64,000 nt of DNA from Frigoriglobus tundricola (GTDB lineage: Bacteria > Planctomycetota > Planctomycetia > Gemmatales > Gemmataceae): positions 992,001 to 1,056,000 of the forward strand of contig NZ_CP053452.2 in assembly GCF_013128195.2 (NCBI RefSeq). Reading direction: 5' to 3'. The position numbers and the translations under genes were made by a program. A model generated the notes under the pieces. It ran no database searches. It saw nothing but the letters and a program-made list of their open reading frames with translations, and was not told where the DNA came from. Of the stretch, positions 18,545 through 27,569 are shown piece after piece (positions within the stretch are counted from its first letter, which is position 1; each line of letters opens with the position of its first letter).

Positions 18545-19603
18545 ATGCCACCCGTTTCCGCCCCGCAACCGTTTTCGGTGCGGAGAGCCGTCCGCATCAT
18601 CGACTGGCGCCTGGTCGCCGCGGTGGGCCTCCCGCTCTGGGCCTTCCTCATCGGCGTCGTAGTGACGCACAAGGCCCGGCCATCGATTGCGGTGGCCGAA
18701 GACCCGCTCACCGCTGGGCCTGGCGATCCGCCGCCAACTTCCGCAATTGTCGAAACGATTCCGGCCCCGCGTGAGGTGGTCGTTCGCACGGAAATCGTGA
18801 CGGTCCCGGTCGTTGTGCCGTTCCCGACGTCCGGTATGCCGCTGGGCGCGGACACCGGCGGCGCTGCGGACTTCAAGCTGCCGATGAGCGAGGTGGTGTC
18901 CACGGACCGCTGTCAGACGTTCGATACGAAGATCCGCTTCCATCCCGGGCTCCCGGAAGCGGCCGAGGAGGCGAAGGGGGCCAAGAAGATGCTCCTGGTG
19001 CTGCACATCTCGGGCAATTTCGACGACCCCGGATTCACGTGAAACAACGCCCAGGCCCTCCGTGAGGGGGCTCTGTCTGACGACGCGGTCGGTCGGTTCG
19101 TGGCGGACAACTTCGAGGCGACGTACCAGAAAGTCGGGACGTTCCGGATCGTGGACGGGGCGAAGGTCGGCGGGAACGTGGCCAGCTACTTCTGCCTGAG
19201 CGACGGGACCGTGATCCACGCGGTCGCCGGGCCGCTGAACGCGCGGCAGTACCTTCAGGAACTCCGGTGGGCCGCCGATCTGCGGAAAATGGCCGCGAGC
19301 GAGTCGGGCGGGAGCACCGCGAAGTACCGCGCCGTACTCCGCAAGGGGCACCTGGAACGGCTCGCGGTGGAGTCCGGCGTGCGGCTCCCGCCGAACGCGC
19401 TGCCGCCCATCGTTGCCGGTCCGCCCCCGGTGCCGACCGACAAGCCGCTGCACACGCACGTCGGGCGCGGGCTCAACAACCAGGGGCAGGTCCACGCGCT
19501 CCTCGCGTACTACCCGCTCCCGAAGATCCAGCAGCTCTACACGATCGTGTTCGAGGACGTGCTGAAGGAGAAGGTGTCCACGCTCCCGGTGGTCACGAAG
19601 TAA
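18545..19603 (+). CDS. Membrane-anchored protein with in-frame TGA: selenoprotein candidate
   Basis: The frame runs from ATG 18545 to the stop at 19603 and is interrupted once, by TGA at 19040-19042 (codon 166). Both sides look like one protein. Residues 20-41 form a transmembrane anchor (VAAVGLPLWAFLIGVVV), then comes a low-complexity linker. A thioredoxin-like segment follows: KKMLLVLHISGNFDDPGFT, then TGA, then NNAQALREGALSDDAVGRF. Strand/helix patterns continue to VSTLPVVTK. A SECIS-like hairpin starts 9 bases after the TGA. If TGA is read as Sec the product is 352 residues. If not, this is a nonsense-interrupted gene giving 165 residues. GAGG lies 8 bases before the ATG. No sel genes are in the window. 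Confidence 0.7.
19052..19075 (+). promoter_or_regulatory. SECIS-like hairpin downstream of the TGA
   Basis: CAGGCCCTC pairs with GGGGGC and CTG through nine base pairs, with one U unpaired at 19072. The apical loop is CGTGA (19061-19065), with G in its second position. The loop begins 18 bases after the TGA. Stem length, loop size, loop G and distance fit the general bacterial SECIS pattern. In this high-GC sequence a hairpin of this strength could also arise by chance. Confidence 0.5.
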
Positions 19604-19744
19604 ACGGTTCCCGCCCGGTGACCCGCGTGCGCAGAACCGGCGCACGCGGGTCGTTGAATTTCTGGGGGGCTCAAGTGGCCCGCTGCCCGTTCTGCCGGTC
19701 TCGTCTACGATACCGTTGCCAACACACCGCAACGGAGTCCACTC

Positions 19745-21115
19745 GTGCCCACCACCGCGACCCAGACACTTGCCGACCGGTACACCGCGGCGTTCGCCGG
19801 CTCGAAGCGGCGGTTCGAAACGGCGAAGGGGGTCTTCCCCACGGGCGTGACTCACGACGCGCGCATGATGGACCCGTTCCCGGTGTACATCACTCACGCA
19901 AAGGGCGCCCACAAGTGGGACGTGGACGGCCACCAACTCACGGACTACTTCGTCGGGCACGGCTCGCACCTGCTCGGCCACTGCCCCGCGGACGTGGTGC
20001 AGGCCGTTCAGGACCAGATGGCGAAGGGGACGCACTACGGGGCGTGTCACGATCTGGAAATCGAGTGGGGGCAGCTCGTTCGCAAGCTGGTGCCGAGCGC
20101 CGAGCGCGTGCGGTTCACCGGTAGCGGAACGGAAGCGACCATGATGGCGCTCCGGCTGTCGCGGCTCTACACGGGGCGGCCGAAGTTCCTCAAGTTTCAC
20201 GGACACTTCCACGGCTGGCACGACTACGTCACCGTTTCCGCCGACTACCCCTACGACGCGCCCGGGGTGCCCGGCGTCCCGGACGACGTGGCCCGGCACT
20301 GCGTCGCGGTGCCGCCGAACGACCTGAACCGCGTGGAGGACGCGCTGAAGGCCGACCCCGACATCGGTGCCGTGATCCTCGAACCGACCGGCGGCCACTG
20401 GGGCGCGGTGCCGATCCGCGGGCCGTTCCTCAAGGGGCTGCGCGAGGTGTGTTCGCGCCACGACCGGCTGCTGATCTTCGACGAGGTCATCACCGGGTTC
20501 CGGGTCGCGCCGGGCGGGGCGCAGGCGTTCTACGGCGTCACCCCGGACCTAACATCGCTCGCGAAGATCCTGGCGGGCGGGCTGCCGGGCGGGTGCGTCG
20601 CGGGCCGGGCGGACGTGCTAGCGTTCATCGAGCCGCGGGCGGGCAAGCCGAAGATGAAGCACCCCGGCACGTACAACGCGAACCCGCTGTCGGCGTCGGC
20701 GGGGGTGGCCACGCTCACGCGCGTCGCGACCGGCGAGCCGTGTGAGCGGGCGAACGCCGCCGCGCGCCGGCTCCGCAACAAGCTGAACGAACTGTTCGAG
20801 GCCCGCGACTGGCCGTGGGTCGCGTACGGCGACTTCAGCATGGTCCGTGTGGTGCCGAACTACCAGGGCGCGCGCCCGAGCCCAACGGCGGGCGACAACG
20901 ACGGCCTGGTGCCGTTCGACGGCGACGTGAACGCGCTGGACGGAGCGAAGAACATGAAGGCGTACTACGCGATGCGCCAGGCGATGCTGCTGAACGGCGT
21001 GGACTGGTGGGGCTTCGCGGGCATGACGTGCTGCGACCACACGGACGCGGTGATCGATCACACGCTGGCCGCGTTCGAGGCGAGCGTCAAGGCGCTACAG
21101 GCGGAAGGGTTTTGA
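19745..21115 (+). CDS. Class III aminotransferase, glutamate-1-semialdehyde aminomutase-like
   Basis: This 456-residue PLP enzyme carries GSGTEATMMALRLSRLYTGR (cofactor phosphate region), FHGHFHGWHDYV, DEVITGFRVAPGG (Asp to the pyridine nitrogen) and SLAKILAGGLPGG with the Schiff-base Lys. These motifs are closest to glutamate-1-semialdehyde 2,1-aminomutase, but the C-terminal half is divergent (MTCCDHTDAVIDH), so the substrate may be another amino compound. The start is GTG at 19745 with GGAG 7 bases before it. The following small gene begins 43 bases downstream and may be co-transcribed. Confidence 0.85.
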   Translation: MPTTATQTLADRYTAAFAGSKRRFETAKGVFPTGVTHDARMMDPFPVYITHAKGAHKWDVDGHQLTDYFVGHGSHLLGHCPADVVQAVQDQMAKGTHYGACHDLEIEWGQLVRKLVPSAERVRFTGSGTEATMMALRLSRLYTGRPKFLKFHGHFHGWHDYVTVSADYPYDAPGVPGVPDDVARHCVAVPPNDLNRVEDALKADPDIGAVILEPTGGHWGAVPIRGPFLKGLREVCSRHDRLLIFDEVITGFRVAPGGAQAFYGVTPDLTSLAKILAGGLPGGCVAGRADVLAFIEPRAGKPKMKHPGTYNANPLSASAGVATLTRVATGEPCERANAAARRLRNKLNELFEARDWPWVAYGDFSMVRVVPNYQGARPSPTAGDNDGLVPFDGDVNALDGAKNMKAYYAMRQAMLLNGVDWWGFAGMTCCDHTDAVIDHTLAAFEASVKALQAEGF

Positions 21116-21158
21116 ACGCCGTGGTGTCGCACCGTCCTCCTTTCCACAGGATTGTGCC

Positions 21159-21728
21159 GTGCCGATCGTGATCGAGAGCCGCCGGAAGAAGCCGGCCACG
21201 CTTGCAAAAACGTGGCCCGAGGCGCTCGTCCGGGATGTCACGTCGAAGGGGCCGCAACCGTGGGTGCGGTTCAGCCCCTTCTACCCGCACGGCGGCATCC
21301 CCGTACCGAACACGCCCGACGAACGGGCCGCTTCGGTCGAGGGGCTGTGGCAAGGGCTCAAGGTGTTCGAGACGGAAGACATCGATCCGACCAAGTGGGC
21401 GGTCACCACGCTGCGCGGCATCAAGCGCTCGGGCCGCAGCCGCGGCGCGGTTCGGGGGCACCGGTTCGGCGTCGAAAGTGACGTGCTCCTCGACTACCGC
21501 GCGGCCCGGTATCGCATCTATCTACCCGCGTATCGGTGGGTGCTGGAGAACCGCCTCCAGAGTGAGGTGGCCCAACTGCGGGAGGAAATGGCCAACCGAA
21601 CGCTGATTCTACTCGACTACGAGACGAATACCGACACCGATGACCTGTCGCGCCCGCTCTCCCACGCGGCGCTGGTCAAGTGCCACCTCGAAGGCCGTTG
21701 GCCGGAAGAAACGGCGCTTCGGGTCTAA
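21159..21728 (+). CDS. Conserved hypothetical protein
   Basis: The 189-residue soluble product begins at GTG 21159 with AGGA 8 bases upstream. Blocks such as WVRFSPFYPHGGIPVPNTP and SVEGLWQGLKVFE, and a late LILLDYETNTD, look conserved. The FYPxGG...SVEGLWQGLK layout weakly recalls NADAR/YbiA-type proteins (FYP...TVEHxYQAxK), but this is pattern resemblance only. It follows the aminotransferase closely and precedes the enolase-superfamily gene. Confidence 0.68.
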   Translation: MPIVIESRRKKPATLAKTWPEALVRDVTSKGPQPWVRFSPFYPHGGIPVPNTPDERAASVEGLWQGLKVFETEDIDPTKWAVTTLRGIKRSGRSRGAVRGHRFGVESDVLLDYRAARYRIYLPAYRWVLENRLQSEVAQLREEMANRTLILLDYETNTDTDDLSRPLSHAALVKCHLEGRWPEETALRV

Positions 21729-21833
21729 AGTACCACACCGAGAGTCGAGACAGACTTTGCGCCGCGCTCCGGTTTGCGTAAAACGGCGGAACAGCGGAGC
21801 GCCCGATCGCACCCCAAACGAAGCACCACGCCG

Positions 21834-23006
21834 ATGCGCGTCGTCGAACTGGAAGCCCGGCACGTCCGCGTCGCGCTGCGGCGGAAGGTGACGCACGCCA
21901 GCCACGTCCGGACCGAGACGGACAACGTCGTCGTGCGGTGCAAACTGTCCGACGGGAGCACCGGGTACGGCGAGGGCGTGCCCCGCGACTACGTCACCGG
22001 CGAGACCATCGACTTCTCCATCGACCTGCTCAAACGCTCCGATCTCGGCAAACCGTTCGATGCCGACTGCGACGACTTCGTTCAAGCGGTCCACCTGGCG
22101 GAGCGGCTGAAGCTGGCGGCCGCGCCGGAGGACGACCGCGGCATCCTCGGCAACGCCGCCCGCTGCGCGCTGGAACTCGCGGTGCTGGACGCGTTCGGCC
22201 GGGCGTTCGGCGAACCGCTCACGCGGGTCACGGAACTCGTCGCCCCCGAACTGTACCAGTTTCGCCCCGAAGTGCGGTACAGCGGCGTCATCGGCAACCC
22301 GCGCGGCTGGAAGAAGCGGCTGTACCCGCTCGTGTACCGCCTCGCGGGTTTCAAGCAGGTGAAACTGAAGGTCGGGATCGAGGGCCAGGACGACGTGAAG
22401 CGGACCGGGACGATCCGCCGCTGGCTCGGGCGCAAAATGGACCTGCGCGTCGACGCGAACGAGGCGTGGGCGCCGGCCGACGTCGCGGCCCGCATCCGCG
22501 AACTGGAGCCGTTCGGCCTCACCAGCGTCGAACAACCGGTGCGGCACGAAGACGTCGCCTGTCTCGCGGACGTGCGCAAGCAGGTAAAAACGCCGGTGAT
22601 GTTGGACGAGTCGTTGTGCGGGCTCATCGACGCCGAGCGCGCGGTGAGCGGCGGGTGGTGCGACCTGTTCAACCTGCGGCTCTCGAAGTGCGGCGGGTTC
22701 ATTCCGAGCGTCCGGCTCGCCCAGTTCGCGAAACGGCACCACCTCGGCTACCAGCTCGGCTGCCAGGTGGGCGAAACGGCGATCCTCTCCGCCGCCGGTC
22801 GGCACTTTGCCACAAGTGTGGCCGACGTCCGGTACCTCGAGGGCAGCTACGACCGGCACCTGGTCTGGGAATCGCTCGCGGTCGAGGATCTGACGTTCGG
22901 GCGCGGCGGCCGCGCGCCGGCGCTCGTTGGCACCGGGCTCGGCTTCGCACTCGAGCCGGCCCGCCTCGACTGGCTGACCCAGCGCAAGGAGTCGCTACTT
23001 GGGTGA
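21834..23006 (+). CDS. Enolase-superfamily enzyme (muconate-lactonizing/dipeptide epimerase-like)
   Basis: The 390-residue protein has the N-terminal capping domain and a barrel with the expected residues of the muconate-lactonizing subgroup. These are a KxK motif in QVKLKVG, metal ligands in DANEAW, EQPV and DES, and the second catalytic Lys in LSKCGGF. It would abstract a proton alpha to a carboxylate. Substrate is unknown. o-Succinylbenzoate synthase is less likely because MqnD at 53132 suggests the futalosine menaquinone route. The ATG at 21834 was chosen because upstream residues are Arg-rich and precede the first conserved strand. Confidence 0.85.
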   Translation: MRVVELEARHVRVALRRKVTHASHVRTETDNVVVRCKLSDGSTGYGEGVPRDYVTGETIDFSIDLLKRSDLGKPFDADCDDFVQAVHLAERLKLAAAPEDDRGILGNAARCALELAVLDAFGRAFGEPLTRVTELVAPELYQFRPEVRYSGVIGNPRGWKKRLYPLVYRLAGFKQVKLKVGIEGQDDVKRTGTIRRWLGRKMDLRVDANEAWAPADVAARIRELEPFGLTSVEQPVRHEDVACLADVRKQVKTPVMLDESLCGLIDAERAVSGGWCDLFNLRLSKCGGFIPSVRLAQFAKRHHLGYQLGCQVGETAILSAAGRHFATSVADVRYLEGSYDRHLVWESLAVEDLTFGRGGRAPALVGTGLGFALEPARLDWLTQRKESLLG

Positions 23007-23014
23007 CCGAGAAG

Positions 23015-23183
23015 AACCTACGCCCCCGGCCTCCGAAGGCCCCCCCCCCCAGCCCCCCTCCCTAAAGGGAGGGGGGTGAACGCGCGCAACGCCCCATCCG
23101 ACACTCCGGAGGCGTGGGAGTTCCAGAGGTCTTGCTCCCCTCCCTTCAGCGAGGGGCTGGGGGTGGGTTCTTCGGGGGCCGGG
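23015..23183. repeat. G/C-run inverted repeat overlapping the hydrolase start
   Basis: The left side begins AAGAACCTACGCCCCCGG and contains a very stable CCCCCCTCCC/GGGAGGGGGG hairpin (23053-23076). The right side ends CTGGGGGTGGGTTCTT. A related element is at 39747-39895. The right arm lies inside the annotated 5' end of the hydrolase frame. Confidence 0.7.
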
Positions 23184-24014
23184 GGGGGCGGTCTCTCGAT
23201 CTTCACCGCTTCCGACGGGTACCGCTTCTATTTCCGCCATTACCCCGCGGCCGGCGTGCCGCGTGCGCGTCTGGTGTTCGTTCACGGCATCCGGAGCCAC
23301 AGCGGGTGGTACCGGCGCTCGTGCCAGGCGCTCGCGGCGGCCGGCCATGAGGTGTACTTCCTCGACCGCCGCGGCGCCGGGCTGAATACGGCGCACCGCG
23401 GCGACTCACCGAGCTTCCGCCGCCTGATCGACGACGTGGCCGAGTTCGTGCAGCACCTCCGCGCCGAACACGCGTGGCTACCGGTGTTCGTGTGCGGCAT
23501 CTCGTGGGGCGGGAAGCTCGCGGTCGGGCTCCCGTACCGTAAGCCGCATCTCGTGGACGGGCTCGTTCTGCTCTGTCCGGGGCTGGCGCCGAAGGTGGCC
23601 CCGCCGCTCCCGCAGCGGGCACGGATCGCGGTGGCGCGGGTGTTCCGGCCGTGGAAGTTCTTCCCCGTTCCGCTGAACGAACCCGAACTGTTCACCGCGG
23701 CGCCCGAGTGGCGCCACTTCGTCGACACCGAGCCGCACGGGCTCCGTCGGGTCACGGCGCGGTTCCTGTTCGGCAGCTTCTCGCTCGATCTCTATTTGCG
23801 GCGCGCCGCCCGGCGCGTGACGGTGCCGGCGCTCCTCGCGCTCGCGGAACACGATCGCGTCATTGATAACGCGCGGACGGCCGCGTTCGTCGCCCGGTTC
23901 CCCGGCCCCAGCGAGACGGTGACGTACCCCGACGCGCACCACACGCTCGAGTTCGAGCGCGCCGGTCACCCGTGGATCGGTGACGTGGTGCGGTGGGTGG
24001 AGAAGCAGCTCTGA
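23076..24014 (+). CDS. Alpha/beta hydrolase (monoacylglycerol lipase-like)
   Basis: The hydrolase fold begins near residue 45. It has VFVHGIRSHSGWY (oxyanion region), FVCGISWGGK (nucleophile elbow with Ser), ALAEHDRVIDN (acid) and a late DAHHTLEFE (His). It resembles monoacylglycerol lipase/lysophospholipase-type serine hydrolases that act on acyl esters. The longest frame starts at GTG 23076, but its first 40 codons fall in a dispersed repeat and inside a hairpin. A GTG at 23163, preceded by GAGGGG, is a good alternative (283 residues). It follows the enolase-superfamily gene on the same strand. Confidence 0.82.
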   Translation: MNARNAPSDTPEAWEFQRSCSPPFSEGLGVGSSGAGGGGLSIFTASDGYRFYFRHYPAAGVPRARLVFVHGIRSHSGWYRRSCQALAAAGHEVYFLDRRGAGLNTAHRGDSPSFRRLIDDVAEFVQHLRAEHAWLPVFVCGISWGGKLAVGLPYRKPHLVDGLVLLCPGLAPKVAPPLPQRARIAVARVFRPWKFFPVPLNEPELFTAAPEWRHFVDTEPHGLRRVTARFLFGSFSLDLYLRRAARRVTVPALLALAEHDRVIDNARTAAFVARFPGPSETVTYPDAHHTLEFERAGHPWIGDVVRWVEKQL

Positions 24015-24054
24015 CCCGGGGACGACTCGCTCGCTCCCGACCGCGGCCCCGGGC

Positions 24055-24231
24055 TCAGCGGAACGAGGCCACCGCGACGAGGGCGATGATCGCGGCCAGA
24101 CCGATGAGCAGGAACACGATCGGGAGCTTCGACGGGCCGCGCCGGGCCGCTTCGCGGGCGTGATCGAGGGCGTCCTGCTTGTGCTTCTTCCGGGCCTGTT
24201 CGTGGTGCTGCTTCTTGGCGCTGTGGTTCAT
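24055..24231 (-). CDS. Small single-pass membrane protein
   Basis: This 58-residue protein has a Lys/His-rich basic N-terminal half (MNHSAKKQHHEQARKKHKQD) and a C-terminal transmembrane helix (LPIVFLLIGLAAIIALVAV). GGAG lies 7 bases before the ATG. The basic part would face the cytoplasm. Function unknown. It is convergent with the hydrolase gene. Confidence 0.72.
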   Translation of the reverse strand: MNHSAKKQHHEQARKKHKQDALDHAREAARRGPSKLPIVFLLIGLAAIIALVAVASFR

Positions 24232-24470
24232 AGCCGGCTCCGACGGTACCGCACGTTGGGCGTGCGGTGGGAGGTGCCGCGCGACCCTACACAGATCGGT
24301 TGTGGGAGGGTCTGAATGCGGTCGTGCGGCGGAAAGGTGATAGTAGTGTACCCCGCCGCGAGAGGACTTGTCGAGAGGCTGCGCGGTCCGAGGACAGTGC
24401 CCACACGCGTTGCTCGGACCGCGCGCGCTCGAGTGCGGCGCGAAACACGTGTGGGGCGACGCCCGGTGCG

Positions 24471-25661
24471 TCACAGCACGCGGCTGACCACGCACTTCAG
24501 GTAGCCCGATTCGCGGCACGTCACCGCGACGGGGTGGTCCGCCGACGGCCCGCGGCGCTCCAGCAGTTGCAGGTCGCGCCGGCCCTCCACGGCGACCTGA
24601 CCGATCAGCTCTTCCAGGTCGGTCATGGTGATGAGGCCCGTGCAACAGCACGACACCAGCACGCCGTCCTTATCGAGCAGACTCAGCGCGAGCTGGTGCA
24701 ACCGCCGATAGCCCTTGAACGCTTCCGGCACCGCCGCCCGGTTCCGCGCGAACTTCGGCGGGTCGAGCACCACCACATCGAACTTCCGCCCGGCTTCGGC
24801 GAGGTCGGCGAGGTGCCGGAACACGTCGGCCTTCTCAAAGCTGACGTTCGCGAGTGCGTTCGCGGTCGCGTTGCGGCGGCCGAGTTCCAGCGCCGGTTCG
24901 GACGCGTCCAGGCACAGCACCTCCGCGGCGCCGGCCCGCGCCGCGTACAGGCCGAACCCGCCGGTGTAACAGAACGCGTCGAGCACGCGCTTGCCGGCAC
25001 ACATTCGCGCCACCACGGCCCGGTTGTCGCGCTGGTCGAGGTAGTAGCCGGTCTTCTGCCCCTCGGCGAGGTTCACCAGGAACCGCAACCCGTTTTCGAG
25101 GATGGTCAGGTCCGCGGGCGGGGGCTCCCCCCAGAGCAGCTGATCGTGCAGTTCAACACCCTCCAACTTGCCGACGCCTTTTTCGGTGCGGAGGTAGATG
25201 CCCTTCGGATTGAGCAGTTCGCGGAGCACGTCCACAATTTCCGCGCGACGGTTCGCGAGCCCCAAAGCGGTGAACTGGACCGTGAGCCAGTCGCCGTACC
25301 GGTCTATGATCATCCCGGAGAGGTAATCGGACTCGCTGAAGCACACGCGGTAGCCCGCGTCCGGGGTGTTCAGCTTCAAAATGTCGTGGCGCAGGTGGAG
25401 CGCGCGGGCCAGGCGCTCCCGGAAGAACGCGCGGTCGAGCGGGACGTGCTCCTCCCACGAGTACAGCCGCACGTTGATCTTCGACTGGCTGTTGAACAGC
25501 CCGCGGGCGACGAAGTTGCCGCCGTTCGAGATGAGATCGACCTCGTCGCCGTCGGCCGGGGCGCCCTCGATGCGGTCGATGGCGCCGGCGAACACCCACG
25601 GGTGGCGCCCGAAGAACGGCTGGGCGCGTTTGGGCTTCAGAATCACTTTGGCAATGGTCAC
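24471..25661 (-). CDS. rlmI: 23S rRNA methyltransferase, RlmI-like
   Basis: The product is 396 residues when started at GTG 25661, the same length as E. coli RlmI. A PUA domain comes first (about 1-80; GRHPWVFAGAI). A SAM-binding Rossmann domain follows with VLDAFCYTGGFGLYAARAGA, LDASEPALELGRRN and VLDPPKFARNR. A Cys-rich SCCCTGLI segment follows late in the domain. The family makes 5-methylcytosine in 23S rRNA; the exact base is inferred from similarity. A longer GTG start at 25685 exists but lacks a ribosome site. Confidence 0.85.
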   Translation of the reverse strand: MTIAKVILKPKRAQPFFGRHPWVFAGAIDRIEGAPADGDEVDLISNGGNFVARGLFNSQSKINVRLYSWEEHVPLDRAFFRERLARALHLRHDILKLNTPDAGYRVCFSESDYLSGMIIDRYGDWLTVQFTALGLANRRAEIVDVLRELLNPKGIYLRTEKGVGKLEGVELHDQLLWGEPPPADLTILENGLRFLVNLAEGQKTGYYLDQRDNRAVVARMCAGKRVLDAFCYTGGFGLYAARAGAAEVLCLDASEPALELGRRNATANALANVSFEKADVFRHLADLAEAGRKFDVVVLDPPKFARNRAAVPEAFKGYRRLHQLALSLLDKDGVLVSCCCTGLITMTDLEELIGQVAVEGRRDLQLLERRGPSADHPVAVTCRESGYLKCVVSRVL

Positions 25662-25729
25662 GGCGGTTCCGGGTGAGAGAATCACGCCCGCGTCGGCGGG
25701 AATCCCTCATTGTACGAACCGCGGCGCGG

Positions 25730-27001
25730 TCAGGTCGATGCGATGCGGCCGCGCCCGTTCATGATCCATGTGTCGGCGCCGTCACCCGGCGTGAAGGTGA
25801 ACATCCCATGATCGCCGAGCCACGGTTCGACCACGCCCCCCGCGCCGAACACCTCGCCGTTCGGCGCTTCGTCGGGGTTCTCGTCCGGATCGTCTTGGTC
25901 GTACACCGTGTCTTCCGCATGCGTACACATGAGTCCGACGCCGCAGCGAAAGGCGCCGTCCTGATCGATCGCGAACTCCCGCACCCGGATGTCCGCCGGT
26001 TCGGCGCTGAGGTGCGTGCGAACCAGTTCACCGTAACGTCGGTATGTAGCGTCCATCCGTGCGGAAAACGCCTCATAAGCTTCTCTGCGCCCGCGTTCGC
26101 GCAACACGTCGGCGGCCGGGATCGGCACTTCGCGCTGTTCCAGGGGCGTTCCGGCCGCATCGAACAAGAGCGCGGGAATCGAGGTCACGCCGCACCACGG
26201 GTACGCCGCGAACGTCTGTCGCCCGTCCGGCAACCGGCCGACGAAGAAAGTATGGTCGAAGTTCGCGGCGAACGGGAACGTTCGGTCGCGTGGGTTCACC
26301 CCGACCGCGAGCGGGCGGCCCGCAGCCTCGTTCGCGTACTCGCCCCGATAATTGATTCCGACCCACACCAATTCCACCCGCGCCAACCGCGGCCACGCCG
26401 TTGATGCGCCGAGAGCACGATACGTGCTGGAGCCGAACCAGTTGCCGGTCCAGAGCGTAAGCCGTTCGAGGCCACCGAGGTGCTGCGAGTTGGCCAGCGC
26501 AACAGCGTCGGACTCATGGATCCAGCACGGCACCCGGAGTTCGCGCAAGCCGCGTAAGTGCGGCAATTGTGCAATCCGTTGGCCCCAGCCGTTGAGTCGG
26601 TAGAGCGAAACGGACGCGAGCACCGGGAGTGTGCGGCGGATCGCTTCGCCGCAGTCCAGGAACCAGCGGGCCGGTATACGAACGTGTTCCGGAAACCCGC
26701 GCCGGAACTCCGGCTGGAGTTCGGGGTGAGGGACCGCCGCCCGGAAATCGGCGGTCCATTCGCGCGAGTGCTCGTGGAGGAGTCGTTCGGCGCGGTCGCG
26801 GAGCGCGGTCGTGGACGTGCTCGTGTCGTAATCGCAGCGCCGCGCGAGTTCGATCTGCGTGCGAATCAGTTCGGCCCGCGGGTTCATTCCCGCGACCGGC
26901 GCGGGGTGGAACTCGTCGAGCCAGTCGGCATAGGCGAGTCGTGGCGCATCCTCATCTGGGTGCGCCACAATTGCCCCCAGAAGTGCGGGCTCATCGGACA
27001 C
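25730..27001 (-). CDS. TIGR02996 domain protein
   Basis: The 423-residue product starts with a TIGR02996 domain (LLGAIVAHPDEDAPRLAYAD, then NPRAELIRTQIELARR). It continues with a short leucine-repeat-like stretch (LPHLRGLRELRVP, LGGLERLTLW). The second half is unrelated to known domains and rich in aromatic residues. The start is GTG 27001 with GGAGG 6-7 bases upstream. The upstream response regulator ends 18 bases before it, so both are probably on one transcript. Confidence 0.8.
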   Translation of the reverse strand: MSDEPALLGAIVAHPDEDAPRLAYADWLDEFHPAPVAGMNPRAELIRTQIELARRCDYDTSTSTTALRDRAERLLHEHSREWTADFRAAVPHPELQPEFRRGFPEHVRIPARWFLDCGEAIRRTLPVLASVSLYRLNGWGQRIAQLPHLRGLRELRVPCWIHESDAVALANSQHLGGLERLTLWTGNWFGSSTYRALGASTAWPRLARVELVWVGINYRGEYANEAAGRPLAVGVNPRDRTFPFAANFDHTFFVGRLPDGRQTFAAYPWCGVTSIPALLFDAAGTPLEQREVPIPAADVLRERGRREAYEAFSARMDATYRRYGELVRTHLSAEPADIRVREFAIDQDGAFRCGVGLMCTHAEDTVYDQDDPDENPDEAPNGEVFGAGGVVEPWLGDHGMFTFTPGDGADTWIMNGRGRIAST

Positions 27002-27019
27002 GGGAACCCTCCGCGCCGC

Positions 27020-27448
27020 TCACAGCCCTTGTTGCACGCGCCCGATGTACGCCAGCGCGCGGTCCACGTCGGTCGCTTCGTTGCGGCTGCCGAGCATGGC
27101 CCGCACGCGGAGCAGCAGTTCGGTTTTGTTGATCGGCTTCGTGATGAAGTCGTCGGTGCCGGCGTCCACCGCGGTTTCCACGTCGGTGGCCTGGTCGAGC
27201 GCCGTGACCATCAGAACGGACACGGCCTTTGTCGCCGCGTCGGCCCGCAGCCGGCGGCACACCTCGAACCCGCTCAGTTTGGGCATCATCACGTCGAGCA
27301 GAATGAGGTCCGGCTGCCACTCGCGGGCCGCGGCCAGCGCGTCCTCGCCGTTGTACACGAGCTTCGTATCGAAGCCCTGACCGTCGAGGTGGGCGTCGAG
27401 CAGGTCGGCGTTCGAGGGGTTGTCGTCGGCGATCAGAATGCGCGGCAT
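27020..27448 (-). CDS. Stand-alone response regulator (CheY-like)
   Basis: The 142-residue product is a single receiver domain. It has acidic residues in IADDN, phospho-acceptor Asp52 in LILLDVMMPKLSG, a Thr in MVTALD and a Lys in TKPINKTELL. A short C-terminal helix follows (DVDRALAYIGRVQQ). There is no output domain, so it signals through protein contacts. No kinase adjoins it; the FHA-GAF kinase at 3009 is the only kinase in the window and pairing is speculative. AGGAG-like sequence precedes the ATG. The TIGR02996 gene follows 18 bases later. Confidence 0.9.
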   Translation of the reverse strand: MPRILIADDNPSNADLLDAHLDGQGFDTKLVYNGEDALAAAREWQPDLILLDVMMPKLSGFEVCRRLRADAATKAVSVLMVTALDQATDVETAVDAGTDDFITKPINKTELLLRVRAMLGSRNEATDVDRALAYIGRVQQGL

Positions 27449-27540
27449 GGCGTCCTCTTGTCTCCTACACTTGAGTGCCATTATACAGAGGACCGTGCCG
27501 GGTGTTCCGCTCCTCTCCGCCAGGCACCCGGCGCCGACAC

Positions 27541-27567
27541 GCGAGCGAAGCGAGCGAAGCGAGCGAA
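27541..27567 (+). repeat. Three tandem copies of GCGAGCGAA before a start codon
   Basis: Three exact 9-base units end three bases before the ATG of the deacetylase gene at 27570. They occupy the place of the ribosome-binding site, and no normal site is present. Confidence 0.85.
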
Positions 27568-27569
27568 CG

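Noticed and set aside
21834..23006. o-Succinylbenzoate synthase (menC)
   Set aside because: The catalytic residues cannot separate it from epimerases, and mqnD in the same window suggests the alternative menaquinone pathway.
23038..23076. Simple C/G microsatellite
   Set aside because: The runs form part of a larger inverted repeat with a second copy, so it is better described as a dispersed element.
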